Shown piece after piece: positions 46,384-56,763 of a stretch of 64,000 nt of DNA. How positions within the stretch are numbered: the first letter of the stretch is position 1; each line of letters begins with the position of its first letter. The notes under the pieces were generated by a model. The model saw only the letters and a program-made list of their open reading frames with translations, searched no databases and was not told the DNA's origin. The stretch lies in the NCBI RefSeq assembly GCF_040183065.1, contig NC_091117.1, positions 103,187,001 to 103,251,000 of the forward strand, given 5' to 3'. Made by a program: the position numbers and the translations under genes. The stretch is from Periplaneta americana. Lineage: Eukaryota; Arthropoda; Insecta; Blattodea; Blattidae.

Positions 46384-47900
46384 CTAAGAAACAGAAGAAA
46401 TCCCAGAACAATGGAAGATGAGCACAATCATCCTGCTTCATATGATTACCGACCCATAAGTTTACTGCCCAACCTCTACAAAATATTTTCCAAGATACTT
46501 ATCATACGACTAATGAAAACACTATATGAGAACCAACCCCACGAACAAGTCGGTTTTCGAGCAGGTTACAGCTCAGCAGACCACCTCCAGACACTAAACC
46601 AAATACAGGAAAAGTCAACCGAGTTCAACCTAACATTATACATTGCATTCATCGATTACAACAAAACCTTCGACTCGGTAGATCATAATAGTGTTCTACA
46701 GGCACTGAACAAACAAGGGGTCGACAGTAAGTACATCAGAATTCTGCATCAGATCTACAACCAAAGCTATGCAAAAATAAAGACAGAGGAGGAAGGTGTC
46801 CCATTCCTTCTTGAAAGAGGAGTTAAACAGGGCGACCCTATTTTTACCCAAACTGTTTACATTAGTACTGGAGGACGTTTTTCGAAACTTGAAATGGAAC
46901 AAAAAACAGAGAATAAATATCAATGGCAGAAAGTTAACAAATCTACGCTTCACAGATGACATCATTCTGTTCACCAGATCAGCGCAAGCACTTCAAGAGA
47001 TGGTAAACGAACTAAACACCCAGAGTAATGCCATAGGTCTGACTATAAACAGCAACAAAACGAAAATAATGACCAGTGGACAACAAACTTCAGTACAACT
47101 GGACGACACAGAACTACAATACGTCTCTGAATATAAGTACTTAGACAACATGTAGCCTTCAAGCAGAACACCGACATAGAGATAAAAAGAAGAATAACAT
47201 CAGCTTGGAAGACGTTCTGGAGTTTAAAATTCATATTGTTGGACAAAGCAATCAGCCACAAACTAAGGTTTGAGACTCTAGAGACCTGCATCCTACCAGT
47301 AATCCTATATGGGTGTCGGACATGGGCTGTGTCTACGAAGCATTATGCAGCGATCCAAACTTGCCAGAGAAAGATGCAGAGGAAAATATTAGGAGTCACT
47401 CTAAAAGACAAGCTCCCTAACGACAGTCTACAAAAACTGCCCAACACATCCGATGCAGCAGAACGTGCCATGTTGACAAAGTGGAAGTGGAAGGGGGGAG
47501 CCACGTGACGAGAATGGAGCACTCAAGGCGGATGCATGCGACCACCATGTGGGACCCATACATCGCAAGAAGGAACCAGGGAAGACCACGACTCAGATGG
47601 GCGGATATGTTTGTGAAGACGACAGGCAAACAGTGGTCAAGAAAAGAAAGGGACAGATCTCAGTGGAAAGAACTAGGACTAATACAAACTAGAAATACTT
47701 AAGAGTGTTACAATGTATAGTGTTAATAGGTTACAATGACGACTAATGCTAGATAGTATACATTAGTTTTAAAGTTATTCACACCAACAAAGTGACATCT
47801 CGCCTGAAATGGCTCACCAGACAAGTAATAACGAGCCACCTCTTTTATAGGAGGCCTTTGTCCTTCACGGGACATAATGGCTAAATCCATTCATTCATTC
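46384..47900 (+). pseudogene. 5'-truncated RTE-like retrotransposon with 9-bp duplication
   Basis: AATGTGTAC is duplicated at 46375-46383 and 47901-47909. RT motifs on the plus strand: YDYRPISLLPNLYKIFSKIL, FRAGYSSADHLQ, FIDYNKTFDSVDH (first Asp), GVKQGDPI, then after a frameshift LRFTDDIILF. The second catalytic box reads FTDD rather than the usual (F/Y)ADD. The tail at 47236-47702 has ILPVILYGCRTWAV, CQRKMQRKILGVTLKDK, WKWKGG and NQGRPRLRWADMF, of RTE/BovB style. The 3' end is a short (ATTC)n repeat. At least three frame breaks. Inserted in the right arm of the large inverted repeat. Confidence 0.88.
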
Positions 47901-47997
47901 AATGTGTACATTATGCTGGGATTCCCTCCCCCCCTTACATATTACTGTAAACAATTGGGTGCGACATTATGCGATGGTATCTAGTGCGCGAGTAAAT

Positions 47998-48667
47998 AGG
48001 TATGTTTTTTCGCGTTAATAAACAAATTTATGTCATTTCGCGATTCCAAAGTGCATTTTTTTGGGAGGTGTTTTGAGAAGAAGTATAAAGAAATGGTGCA
48101 AAAAACTGAGTGTGGACGGTTATATGACCATAGGTTTACATAAATACATATGGCTTAAATGAACATAAACGAGATCTTTCGTTCGGCACCAAAGTCAATG
48201 CGCTAGAACATTGGAGATGCGAGATACACTGCCCAGAAATGTTCACCCACTCCCAAAATGGCCACCAGTCGCCTTCGGTCCCCATCCGTGCCTCACACAT
48301 GTGTGACACCAACTCAAGGTCATACTCACATTGTAGTCATATAACTGATCGAACGAGACCACATGTATTTCAATCATGTTATTGATCACGAAGTTAGTGT
48401 GTCAGAATGTATTACCCTGTAAACATTACATCGACATTTTTGCCCTGATACCCCATATGTCTTTGATTTTAAAGATGTATTCACATCAAAATTGAGGAAA
48501 ATGAAAACAGTTCGCATTATCACATCTCACGAATTTCTCAGATCTCTTATTTATTTTGTGTTATACATATAAGTGCCCATATTGCATCTTATGATTTCTT
48601 TATTTGTCAGAACTTGAACATCAGGAAATTATTGCATTTTACTAGTAATGGTGGTGTGGATGATTCA

Positions 48668-48668
<1 letters not shown>
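47998..48668. other. Noncoding intron sequence
   Basis: Nothing supported beyond the outer end of the large inverted repeat at its left edge. Confidence 0.6.

Positions 48669-48711
<43 letters not shown>
48669..48711. repeat. (ATT)n microsatellite
   Basis: About 14 ATT triplets; spurious poly-Tyr frame. Confidence 0.95.
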
Positions 48712-48713
<2 letters not shown>

Positions 48714-48920
48714 TTACATCATAATTCAATGATCTTCACCATTATTATTATAATCATAAAAATTGTAGGCTGCTTCTCTTTTTCATTAACGTCCCACACC
48801 ATATTCCAGAGAGTAATATATCCTGGTTATGCCTCATCCCAAGCTGTTTCCATTAGTGTAACGAAATTAAAATTCTAAATAAGTATTTTTATTGTAACAT
48901 GATTGTTTTTGTGTTCACAG

Positions 48921-49126
48921 TGTTTCATAGTCTGCTGAAGGCACATGCTATTGAGGCTCGTAATGTGGTTCGGCAAGCACTGGAGATACTTACTCCATCA
49001 ATGCCTGCACGAATGGAGGATGGAAATACCATGTTGACACATTGGACAAAGAAGATAATTGTAGAGGAGGGCCACTCCATGCAGCAGCTGTTTCACATCT
49101 TGCAGCTAGTAGTACGACATTATAAG
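48921..49126 (+). CDS. Trrap: TRRAP/Nipped-A internal exon 3 of 4
   Basis: The acceptor is GTGTTCACAG ending at 48920 and the donor is GTACAT from 49127. The 206 nt start with two bases completing Val. They continue FHSLLKAHAIEARNVVRQAL, EILTPSMPARMEDGNTMLTH, WTKKIIVEEGHSMQQLFHIL and QLVVRHYK, and end in phase 0. The sequence MEDGNTMLTHWTKKIIVEEG is essentially the fly Nipped-A version of this segment as I recall it. The exon directly continues exon 2. The following intron is 7,256 bp. Confidence 0.96.
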
Positions 49127-49499
49127 GTACATCCACTCAACTGCCATTCTTTTTTCATATTACTGTTATCTTACTGCTGACTTTCCAGTCATCGCTTGTT
49201 CACATTTTGTTACAAGTAGTGTGTCCTTCAACCATCCACTATTGTCATATAACTGCTGACATTCTATGTAACAGATGCTCTTCAGTTAAAATAGTACTAC
49301 TACATTTACTGAACCCTGTTTTTTACCGTGTTACTGTTATCTTACTTTTGATACAAGAGTTGAATGAACTAGAGCAGAACCGTCTTCTTAGTGCACTATA
49401 GTATACCTGCTAGCTGAACTCTGTTTTGTATACACCAAGTGTGGAGCAGGAGTTGTGAGGAAAGAAATCAGGTGGAGGCATTTGCATCCGTCACTTGCA
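49127..49499. other. Noncoding intron sequence
   Basis: Start of the third intron; a short phrase ATTACTGTTATCTTACT recurs twice (about 49160 and 49330), otherwise nothing recognised. Confidence 0.5.
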
Positions 49500-50273
49500 A
49501 GCAATCTTCACTTCACATTAGGATAGGAGAATGGACTGTTGCAACTGGTCAACAGCCTACTCGACATCCAATGTCGAATGTTCCTGGAACTACCCATTAT
49601 CAATGCTGATAGGTCCCGTTTATATCCATTGCAATCAGTTTTCCCTGTGTCTCTGTTTATCACTGGATTAGTGATGTGTGATTTGATTTGGAAGTAGATG
49701 TATCTATGATCGCGTGCTGAAGTGTCTGATGATACATGCAAGTTTGAAGCTAGATCATCAGTTAATTTAGTCCATAGTATTATGTTGATAACTTCCCTTC
49801 TCTGTAAAATGACAAACTTTGCTTCTTTACCTTTGTTAAGAATATTGAGGTTAGTACTTAGCAAATATTCCACTAGCTGTTTACCCCTTAGATTGATGTC
49901 AGTATTTCCCCACTGAACGTGGTGAGCATTGATATCAGTCCCTACAGTTATGTTCTTACCTGTCTAGTTACAATAGATGACTAATTTTTTCACTGCATTC
50001 AGTGGTGAGTTGAGTTCATCATAAGGAAGGTACACAGATGAGAACAATAAAGTCCTCTTTCTGCCCCCCTCTTTTAATGATATCTCAACCACTGTTACAT
50101 CCCTGGAACAGAACCTTACTTGAAGCAAAACATTAATCTAATTTCTAATATAAATGCAAGTTGTTAGATTTTCAGTATTGGGACTATGTAGTGAGCCCCC
50201 GAATATAGTTAACTAGTGAGGATTTATTAATGATTTCAGTACAACCCATAGATCACAAGAACAATTCTTTCAT
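49500..50273 (-). pseudogene. Non-LTR retrotransposon endonuclease fragment (R1/Jockey style)
   Basis: Minus strand: VEISLKEGGR, VYLPYDELNSPL near 50030, then VGTDINAHHVQWGNTDINLR near 49900-49960, VEYLLSTNLNILNKGKEAKF and SARDHRYIYFQI (open frame 49508-49873). DxNAHH..WG and (S)DHR are endonuclease motifs of a different family from the I-like elements nearby. The upstream part is cut by the element at 50274. The truncated 3' side is at about 49500. No RT follows. Confidence 0.72.
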
Positions 50274-53041
50274 AATTGAGGAGCGTTTTTTCAAAACTCG
50301 ATAAATGCAAAATTTGAAAAATTGAGTTACATACACCATCCATATAACCTATTTGACCTTCATGATCTAATACAATCATTTCTCTCTAAAGACGATATTT
50401 GCCTTACTTATAAATAGGGAAACTATGAAGGTTTTTTCAAAACTCGATAAATGATCAGGAATAGATAAAGCAGAAGTCGATAAATGCAGTAAGTAAGGAA
50501 AAAGTATTTCCATTGTAATAATTTTATTCCTTACATTTCATTCAACTTCGCACAGATGCTAATTAATTATGTCTACGAACTGGCGGAAAGTGACTCTTGT
50601 TCTCACTGGGTTGTTGACAAGTTTCAGTTTCATTCTTTGAGAGGTTTTCATTGTGAATGGTGGTGTTTTTCCTGTGTTAATAAACTGAGTTTTCATTATG
50701 AATATTTCGTCGGAGGATTCTGATACTGATATGCATGTTGAAGAATGTTTCTTGGGAAGAAAATCAAGATGCAAGGAGAGTCAGCCAAAAAGAAAGATCT
50801 GCAAAACTAAAGAGGAACCACAAATAAATTGCAGACATGGACTTCAGAAGTTAGCTACAAATACCAAAGGAAAGAAAAATTGTAAAGCTGCTGAGCTGTG
50901 TTATAATGACATCACCACATTTCATCATCATGTGGCATCTCTAAACAAAACTGACCAAGATAAATTTCTGTTAAAGTTTATGGAAATTAGTACTCCTAAA
51001 CACAGAATAGTAGCTACTGAAAATGCCAAGCGGAAGAAGAGAGTTTCAGTAAAATATACCATCAGAAAGAAGAATGGTACATTATTGCCTGTTTGTGCTG
51101 CAACTTTTCAAGCTGTTTCTGGTATGTCAAAGGACAGATTGTCTTACCTGGCTAACAGGTTTCATGAAACGGGGAAAGTGCCAAAAGAAATGCGTGGAGG
51201 GAATAGAGCAGAAGAAAAACATAAGGAACTCACTCTTGCCATTAAAAATGATATAAAAAGCTACAAATGTAGAGAAAGTCATCATGGTAGGGGAAAGTCT
51301 AAGAGGGGGTACTTACCTTCTCATCTTTCAGTCAATAAAATGTGGACATTTTTTTGTGCAAACCGGAATGCTTCAGGTTTGAATCTCTGCTCGTTATCCA
51401 AATACAAACGAATTTTCTATAAATGTTTCAACTTGTCATTTAAGACTCCCCATACCGATACTTGCTCAACTTGCAAAATGAATCTACTAAAGATAAAAGC
51501 AGAACAGGATTTGGAAAAAAAGAATGAATTAAGGACAAACTACAGATTACATAAACTTCGTGCGAAGCAATTTTACAAAATAATGAAAGATGATAATGCA
51601 GATATCATAAAAATTTGCTTCGACATGCAGAAAAATCAGCCTTTACCAAAGCTACCTGTTAGTGAAGTGTTTTATTCTAGGCAAATATGGCTATACAATC
51701 TATGCATCATGATCCATTCAGAAAAGCAGAGGAAAGAGGACATTACTTTTTACACGTGGTTGGAAACAGAGTCCACAAGAGGGTGTAACCAAGTTGCTTC
51801 AGCTTTGTTGGATTTTATGTGTGACCTGGAAAATAAAGTGAAAAATGGAGGGGCCAGTACGATTCATCTGTTCTCAGACTCCTGTAGCAGCCAGAATAAA
51901 AACAGTGTCATGATGGCTACACTAACTGCATTCTTGGAAAGAAGCAAGAAATTTAGCAATATTATACACTTCTTTCCTGTCAGGGGACATAGTTATATGG
52001 CTCCTGACAGAGTGTTCGGCAGGATAGAAAAAAGTTACAGGCGGCAGGAGACCATCACTTCACCCAAGGAATATTACGACTTATTAGAGGAACATGGGAC
52101 TTTGAAAGTGCTAAACAAAGACTGGAATGTCAGGAACCTCAAGGAAAGCTCAAAGAAAGTACTACGGTCAAAACTGCCATTTAAGATGAATAGTCAACGT
52201 GTAATTATGTATAAAAAGAATCTGGATAAAGTTGAAATTTCAGTAACAAGCACTTACTTTGGAGATCCAGTTCAAGTTGAAGTTTTGAAAAACAAATCTT
52301 GCCATCAGATAATGTTAAATTCGACAGTTCTCCCAAAGAAAAGTGCAGTGAGCAAAGAGAAGAAAAATGACGTTGCAGCTTTACTCAAGTACTTCGAAAT
52401 AACTGACGATGCAAGGGATTTCTACAAAGATGTGCTAGAAAGCAACTGAAAGTAAAAAATAAAAAAAATAATGTTAAAATAAAATTTAATTTAGATTAGG
52501 TAAAAAAATGTTATACAGTTTAGCAACTTCATGATACATTTTGTTTAGTTTAATGTATGCATTATTGTGTATCTAAAATAAACTATGTAACAATATAAAG
52601 AAAAAATTGTTAAATTAAAATTAAATTACATAAAAATGTTATTCAGTTTACTTTATGTAATACATTGTTAGTTCAATGTATCCATTATTGTGCATCTAAA
52701 ATAAATAATGTAAAAGTGTATGCCAAAAATCAATAAATACTGGAATTTATGCAAAAAAAAAATATAGACAAAAGAAACAGGATTACATGAACATCTTCCA
52801 CTCACTACTTATCATTTATCGACTTTTGAAAAAACCTTCATAAATTGACATCTGATTTCAAATAGTAAACAATAGACTGTAACAATTTTAATTACGCCAT
52901 CTTGTTCATTTATTCATTGAATTACATGTACTGAAATACACATATTTTTAAATAAATAATTCTTGTCAAAAAACAAAAAACGCATTTTCTGAAAAAACTT
53001 GTTTTTGCATATATCGAGTTTTGAAAAAACGCTCCTCAATT
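50274..53041 (+). mobile_element. Unnamed DNA transposon with nested terminal inverted repeats
   Basis: The outer repeats 50274-50312 and 53003-53041 (AATTGAGGAGCGTTTTTTCA, continuing AAACTCGATAAATGCAAAA) match at 38 of 39 bases. A second, inner pair at 50424-50455 and 52811-52842 (TATGAAGGTTTTTTCAAAAC, continuing TCGATAAATGAT) shares the core TTTTTTCAAAACTCGATAAATG. A partial third copy, GTCGATAAATGCAG, lies at about 50475. The palindromic AATT at each tip may be part of the repeat or a 4-bp target duplication. One intact gene lies between. Length 2768 bp. Superfamily uncertain; a Sola-like assignment is possible but unproven. Confidence 0.88.
50698..52449 (+). CDS. Transposase-like protein, intact 583-codon frame, unnamed family
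   Basis: Continuous frame from ATG 50698 to TGA 52449 with no introns or breaks. The N-terminus (1-40) is acidic then Lys/Arg-rich (KRKICK), compatible with a nuclear signal. A CSTC pair at residues 256-259 after HTDT suggests a small zinc site. The C-terminal half has widely spaced acidic residues in a likely RNase H-like fold: FDMQKNQ (Asp 309), LFSDSCSSQNKN (Asp 394) and APDRVFGRIEK (Asp 437, Glu 444). SDSCSSQNKN resembles the D..G.QN(K/R)N motif I associate with several eukaryotic transposases. It lies between two sets of inverted repeats and is probably the transposase that binds them. I have no secure family name. The open frame and near-identical ends suggest recent activity. Confidence 0.8.
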   Translation: MNISSEDSDTDMHVEECFLGRKSRCKESQPKRKICKTKEEPQINCRHGLQKLATNTKGKKNCKAAELCYNDITTFHHHVASLNKTDQDKFLLKFMEISTPKHRIVATENAKRKKRVSVKYTIRKKNGTLLPVCAATFQAVSGMSKDRLSYLANRFHETGKVPKEMRGGNRAEEKHKELTLAIKNDIKSYKCRESHHGRGKSKRGYLPSHLSVNKMWTFFCANRNASGLNLCSLSKYKRIFYKCFNLSFKTPHTDTCSTCKMNLLKIKAEQDLEKKNELRTNYRLHKLRAKQFYKIMKDDNADIIKICFDMQKNQPLPKLPVSEVFYSRQIWLYNLCIMIHSEKQRKEDITFYTWLETESTRGCNQVASALLDFMCDLENKVKNGGASTIHLFSDSCSSQNKNSVMMATLTAFLERSKKFSNIIHFFPVRGHSYMAPDRVFGRIEKSYRRQETITSPKEYYDLLEEHGTLKVLNKDWNVRNLKESSKKVLRSKLPFKMNSQRVIMYKKNLDKVEISVTSTYFGDPVQVEVLKNKSCHQIMLNSTVLPKKSAVSKEKKNDVAALLKYFEITDDARDFYKDVLESN

Positions 53042-53286
53042 GTTACGAGGAGTCAGGGTATTATTTTTCTATGTTAATAATGTTAATACAATTTTTGCAC
53101 ATTGATTTCATTACAAAACCTTTCGTTTGAATTTACTTTTCTTCTTACTAATATCAGTCTTAAAGAGGCCTTTTGTCGTTCTCTTTTTGTAGACTGACCA
53201 TATATTGATTTTCTCAAACTGAGACACTGACTGTATATAAATATTTATCATCTGGACGATATTCAGTATTCATGGGTTCAGGTTTC
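53042..53286. other. Intron sequence, possibly the other side of the endonuclease-bearing element
   Basis: The flank beyond the transposon at 50274-53041. The minus strand is weakly retroelement-like (KKRTTKGLFK, Lys-rich) but not assignable. Confidence 0.3.
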
Positions 53287-53289
53287 TAA

Positions 53290-55849
53290 AGGTACGGTCA
53301 CATGTCGCTACTTTTGCAGCGATGCAGTACAAAAAACTGCGCAACTCTCGTACTGCGACGTGTGAACAACGGTGCAACCTAAAAAATAGTGGCTGCCGAA
53401 CCTACTGCTCACTACTTTTCCATGCTGCGCACAACTTAAAAGTAGCGACGTGTGAACAGGGTTCTCAGGGTTGCAGCCGCAGCATTTTTGATATCGGTTT
53501 TGTTGAAACTTTTGCTGCGGTTGCGACCAGTGTTGCCACCCAAATGTGCCAATGATACTTTTATTGTTAGATGTGATGAAAATAAATTATTTGTTGTTGT
53601 TGTTTTCTAATGCCAGGCGTTTGACAATAAAGTAATTTGACCTCTTGCACTCCAATATTTTTCAAAGATATTATCATGACCAGCCACTGAAGCACAGATT
53701 TTGAGGTGTTCCAAATCCATTTCTTGGTTTGAGGTGCACAATGGGCAGTTAGGGGACTGATATATTCCAATTCTATGCAGGTGTTTGGCCAAACAATCAT
53801 GGCCTGTTGCCAATCTAAATGCAGCTACAGACGATTTTCGTGGTAAATCGGGAATTAACTGTGGATTTTGATGCAGAGAGTTCCATTTTTTCCCTTGGGA
53901 TTGAGTTATCAAATTTTGTTTTTGTTGAAGTCTAAGTATGTAGATTTAATAAATCTTTTCACAGAGTAATACGTAGATTTAGTAACAGGTCTGTAAGTAG
54001 CAGTGCTGCCCTTCTTTGCTAAAGCATCCGCATTCTCATTTCCCAGGATTCCACAATGGGATGGTATCCATTGGAATACAATTCTTTTATTGAATGATAA
54101 TAATTGAGAGAGCATTTTAGTTATTTCTGCTGTTTGAGATCAAGGTGTGTGTTTAGAGACTATTGATAGAATAGCTGCTTTGGAGTCTGACAATATAACT
54201 GCATTCCTAAATTTATTGATGTGGCATAGAAGATTCCCGAGACATTCACTTATTGCAATGATTTCACCATCAAAACTTGTTGTTCCATATCCAAGAGATC
54301 TATAAAGTGAGAAGAGACAGCACATAACACCTGCACTGGCACCTTGTTCTCTGGAGATCAAGGATCCGTCGGTGTATAAATGAAGCCAGTTTTGTGGAGG
54401 GTACCTAATATTAATTGTCTCTAAAGACAATTGTTTCAGTATTTCAGTGTTTACTTCTGATTTCTGAGTTTTCAATCTACAGAGAGGACTGTATGAATGC
54501 CAATTGTTTCCTGGTAATCTGATAAGTTTTTCATATAGAATCAGTGCTTTTTCTTCTATTGTCATTTTGATGCTGTTAATATTAGTGAGGAATCTCATAG
54601 AATCTATTGGAGTTGTTTTGATTCCACCAGTAATGAGTCTGAGAGCTTGGTTTTGAACATATTCTATGTCGTTTATGAAAGGTGAAGTAATTAAAATTTC
54701 TCCACAGTATGTCAGCTCTGGCTGTATAAACATTTTGTATGTAGTGTTCAAAGTATTCCTAGAGCATCCCATTTCTTTCCTGCTAGTCTTTTTAGAAGGG
54801 AGAATCTTTTACGAGCTTTTTCAGAAATGTATTTCAAATGGTTGCTCCATGTTAACTTACTATCGAAAATAACTCCAAGATATTTGGATTCATAAGTCCT
54901 AGGAAGGTGTTGGCCATTGTATTGAATATTGAATTCTCTTTCTTTTTTACCGAGTGAAAATATTTGGTAGTTACTTTTGCTTAAATTGAGTGACATCAAA
55001 TTTGATGTATTCCATTCATGTAGTTGATTTAGAGCTTTAAGAGCAGAATTTTGAATTTTGTCTCTATGTCTGTAAGATCCGGAAGTCCACAAAACTATAT
55101 CATCTGCAAATAGTGCTGTTTTCATGTTTGATTCCTCTAATAGGGAGGGTAAGTCATTTATATAAATATTGAATAAAGTTGTGCTGAGGACAGCGCCTTG
55201 AGGTAGATCTCGATATGTTTGTGTGTAACTAGAAAGTGAGTTATTGAATTTAGTGGCAATGAATCTTTGACTAAGGAATTCTGATATCCATCTGAACATA
55301 TTTGCTGGAGATACCTAATTTCTGGAGTTTTAGTAATAACAGTTATTAAATGCACAACACAGTCTGAACATATTTGCTAACGATATAATTCACTTTTTTA
55401 ATTTTCTGTAGTGTAGTTTCAAACAGGAGGGTTGCCAGCATTGATTACGTGAATATGCTGTTGGTTATCATTTAAGTATATAGGCGTTTTTAAAAGCTTT
55501 ATAGTAAAAATAATGCCAATTTCTGAATACTAGTTAGGACAGGAAAGCAAATAATAGATAAATAAGCTTTCGCATGAGTTTATTAATAATGCAAACATAA
55601 CCGCAAAATGTATATTGAGGAGTCAACACGTAGATGGAAACCTGCAGCATGACTGCAGCTGCAAAAGTAGCGCCTTGTGTGTGAACAGACTCGCAACCTC
55701 CAGTTGCAACTTTTGCTGCACTCGGGTTGCGCAGCACGAAAAGTAGCGTGCAGCGCGCTACTTTTGGCTAACATGTGAACACGACACGCAACTTTTGCAG
55801 CTGCAGTACAAAAGTTACGCTGCAAAAGTAGCGACGTGTGACCGTACCT
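53290..55849. mobile_element. PIF/Harbinger-like MITE, copy 2, split by a retrotransposon
   Basis: Flanked by TAA (53287-53289 and 55850-55852). Ends AGGTACGGTCACATGTCGCT and, complemented, AGGTACGGTCACACGTCGCT. Closely similar to 44232-45069 along both halves. The MITE sequence is interrupted after AATAAATTATTTG near 53592 and resumes at AACAGTTATTAAATGCAC near 55336. Uninterrupted length would be about 0.8 kb. Confidence 0.88.
53593..55335 (-). pseudogene. 5'-truncated I-like retrotransposon inside the MITE
   Basis: Same family as 38422-40557. Starts in the RT at LQKLGISSNMF (about 55330). The RT core at 55299-54748 has LPQGAVLSTTLFNIYINDLP and ALFADDIVLW. The thumb and RNase H at 54772-54140 (HLYTDGSLISREQGASAGVM, SFDGEIIAISECL, ILSDSKAAI) lack about 150 bp between LKTQK and SEVNTEIL relative to the other copy. 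IPSHCGILGNENADALAKKG is at 54115-53909 and the tail at 53912-53607. It ends in (AAC)n at 53593. Broken by several shifts. Confidence 0.88.
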
Positions 55850-55852
55850 TAA

Positions 55853-56382
55853 GTTCAACAATTCTGCATAAGACAACTTATATGAAAAATATCAGAATGC
55901 AAGGTGGCAATAAGGGCTTTACAGAAACTTGGAAGAAAGGTCATTGTCCAGTGAATCCCTGGACACTGTTGCATTATGGGGAATGAAGTAACAGATCTCT
56001 CTCAAAGAAAGCTACCACAGTACTTCTGAGGGATACAACTAACTTACCATTCTACAAAGTCAAATTACACATAAAAAAGATAAAAACAGCTTCACTGAAG
56101 GTTTTTGCATATGCAGTAAAAACAAGCTTTGGACAATCCTCTGCACCAAGTAAAATGCTGTTCCAGATGAACCAAGGAGAGATGCAGTAGCAGCCTTTCG
56201 AATGGAGATGGCATGATTGATTACACTAAGTTCAACCACTTCAATATTTCTGACCTTCTTAGTAGCTCTGGTATAGAAAATATTAAAACTTATCAATCAT
56301 TTACCCTTTCATTTCATAAAACCATTGTTATGATTCTTGTGGTATGAAGTGTATATCCAATTGTTTATGTATTTGTTACTAG
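55853..56382. other. Noncoding intron sequence before TRRAP exon 4
   Basis: No retroelement or gene recognised. Confidence 0.55.
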
Positions 56383-56553
56383 GTGTACTATCCTGTAAGA
56401 CATCACCTGGTGCAGCACATGGTGAACTCAATCCAGCGTCTTGGGTTCAGCCCAACAGCAACCATTGAACACCGTAAGCTTGCTGTAGAGTTGGCCGAAG
56501 TGATCATCAAGTGGGAGCTCCAGAGAATTAAGGACGAGTCTGATTCGCAAGAA
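56383..56553 (+). CDS. Trrap: TRRAP/Nipped-A internal exon 4 of 4 in this window
   Basis: The acceptor is TTTGTTACTAG ending at 56382 and the donor is a consensus GTAAGT at 56554. The 171 nt (57 codons, both phases 0) read VYYPVRHHLVQHMVNSIQRL, GFSPTATIEHRKLAVELAEV, IIKWELQRIKDE and SDSQE. This continues exon 3 (RHYK) exactly as in other animals (HYKVY/HFKVYYPVRH). If the donor is ignored, the frame runs on to a stop at 56643 with unrelated residues, so splicing at 56553 is the better model. Later exons (remaining HEAT, FAT and pseudokinase domains) lie beyond the window or were not recognised. Confidence 0.94.
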
Positions 56554-56763
56554 GTAAGTAAAGAAATTGAAAATGCTTCCAGAAGTAATGTTTCAGAAAC
56601 ATTACTTACAAGGAAGCCCTTGAGTGCAAGGTCGCAAGTATGATCTCTAGTAAGGTTCATTTGAAAGTGTTTTGTTAACAATTATTACAGGAAAAATATT
56701 AGCTGCATCAGTAAGGTGACAGAAAATGAGTGTCCGGGAGGTGCACAGATCAACCCTCTATGG

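Larger units (their letters stand above)
33550..47997. mobile_element. Large inverted-repeat DNA element, invaded by five later insertions
   Basis: The two halves are reverse complements over long colinear blocks: 33754-33972 with 45967-46190; 33990-34317 with about 42050-42395; 38206-38409 with about 41850-42035; 40558-40582 with about 41827-41850. The outer ends also match: TATTTACTCGCGTAATAGATAC at 33548 against TATTTACTCGCGCACTAGATAC (complement, about 47995), each beside TA. After removal of the insertions (two I-like elements, hAT, RTE and a MITE), the element would be about 3.2 kb with arms of roughly 1.0-1.1 kb around a 1.2-kb spacer. The segments 33600-33753 and 46191-46374 do not align by eye, so the outer limits are inferred. 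No transposase of its own was recognised. Confidence 0.75.
41827..47997. repeat. Right arm of the large inverted repeat (interrupted)
   Basis: Ancestral arm sequence is 41827-42421, 45966-46383 and 47910-47997. It is interrupted by a hAT element (42422-45957) and an RTE-like retrotransposon (46384-47900), each with its own target duplication. Landmarks complementary to the left arm include TGCAAATTGCGGTAAACTTA at 41910 and GGCATAAAAATATCAAATAA at 46014. Confidence 0.85.

Noticed and set aside
33550..47997. Interpretation as a Polinton/Maverick or giant virus-like element
   Set aside because: Long inverted ends fit superficially, but no polymerase, integrase, ATPase or capsid genes are present; all genes inside belong to later insertions.
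50698..52449. Interpretation as a host or domesticated gene
   Set aside because: Not favoured because the frame is closely bounded by matched terminal and inner inverted repeats, as expected for a mobile element.
56554..56643. Read-through extension of TRRAP exon 4
   Set aside because: A consensus GTAAGT donor precedes it, and the extra residues do not resemble TRRAP and run into a stop.
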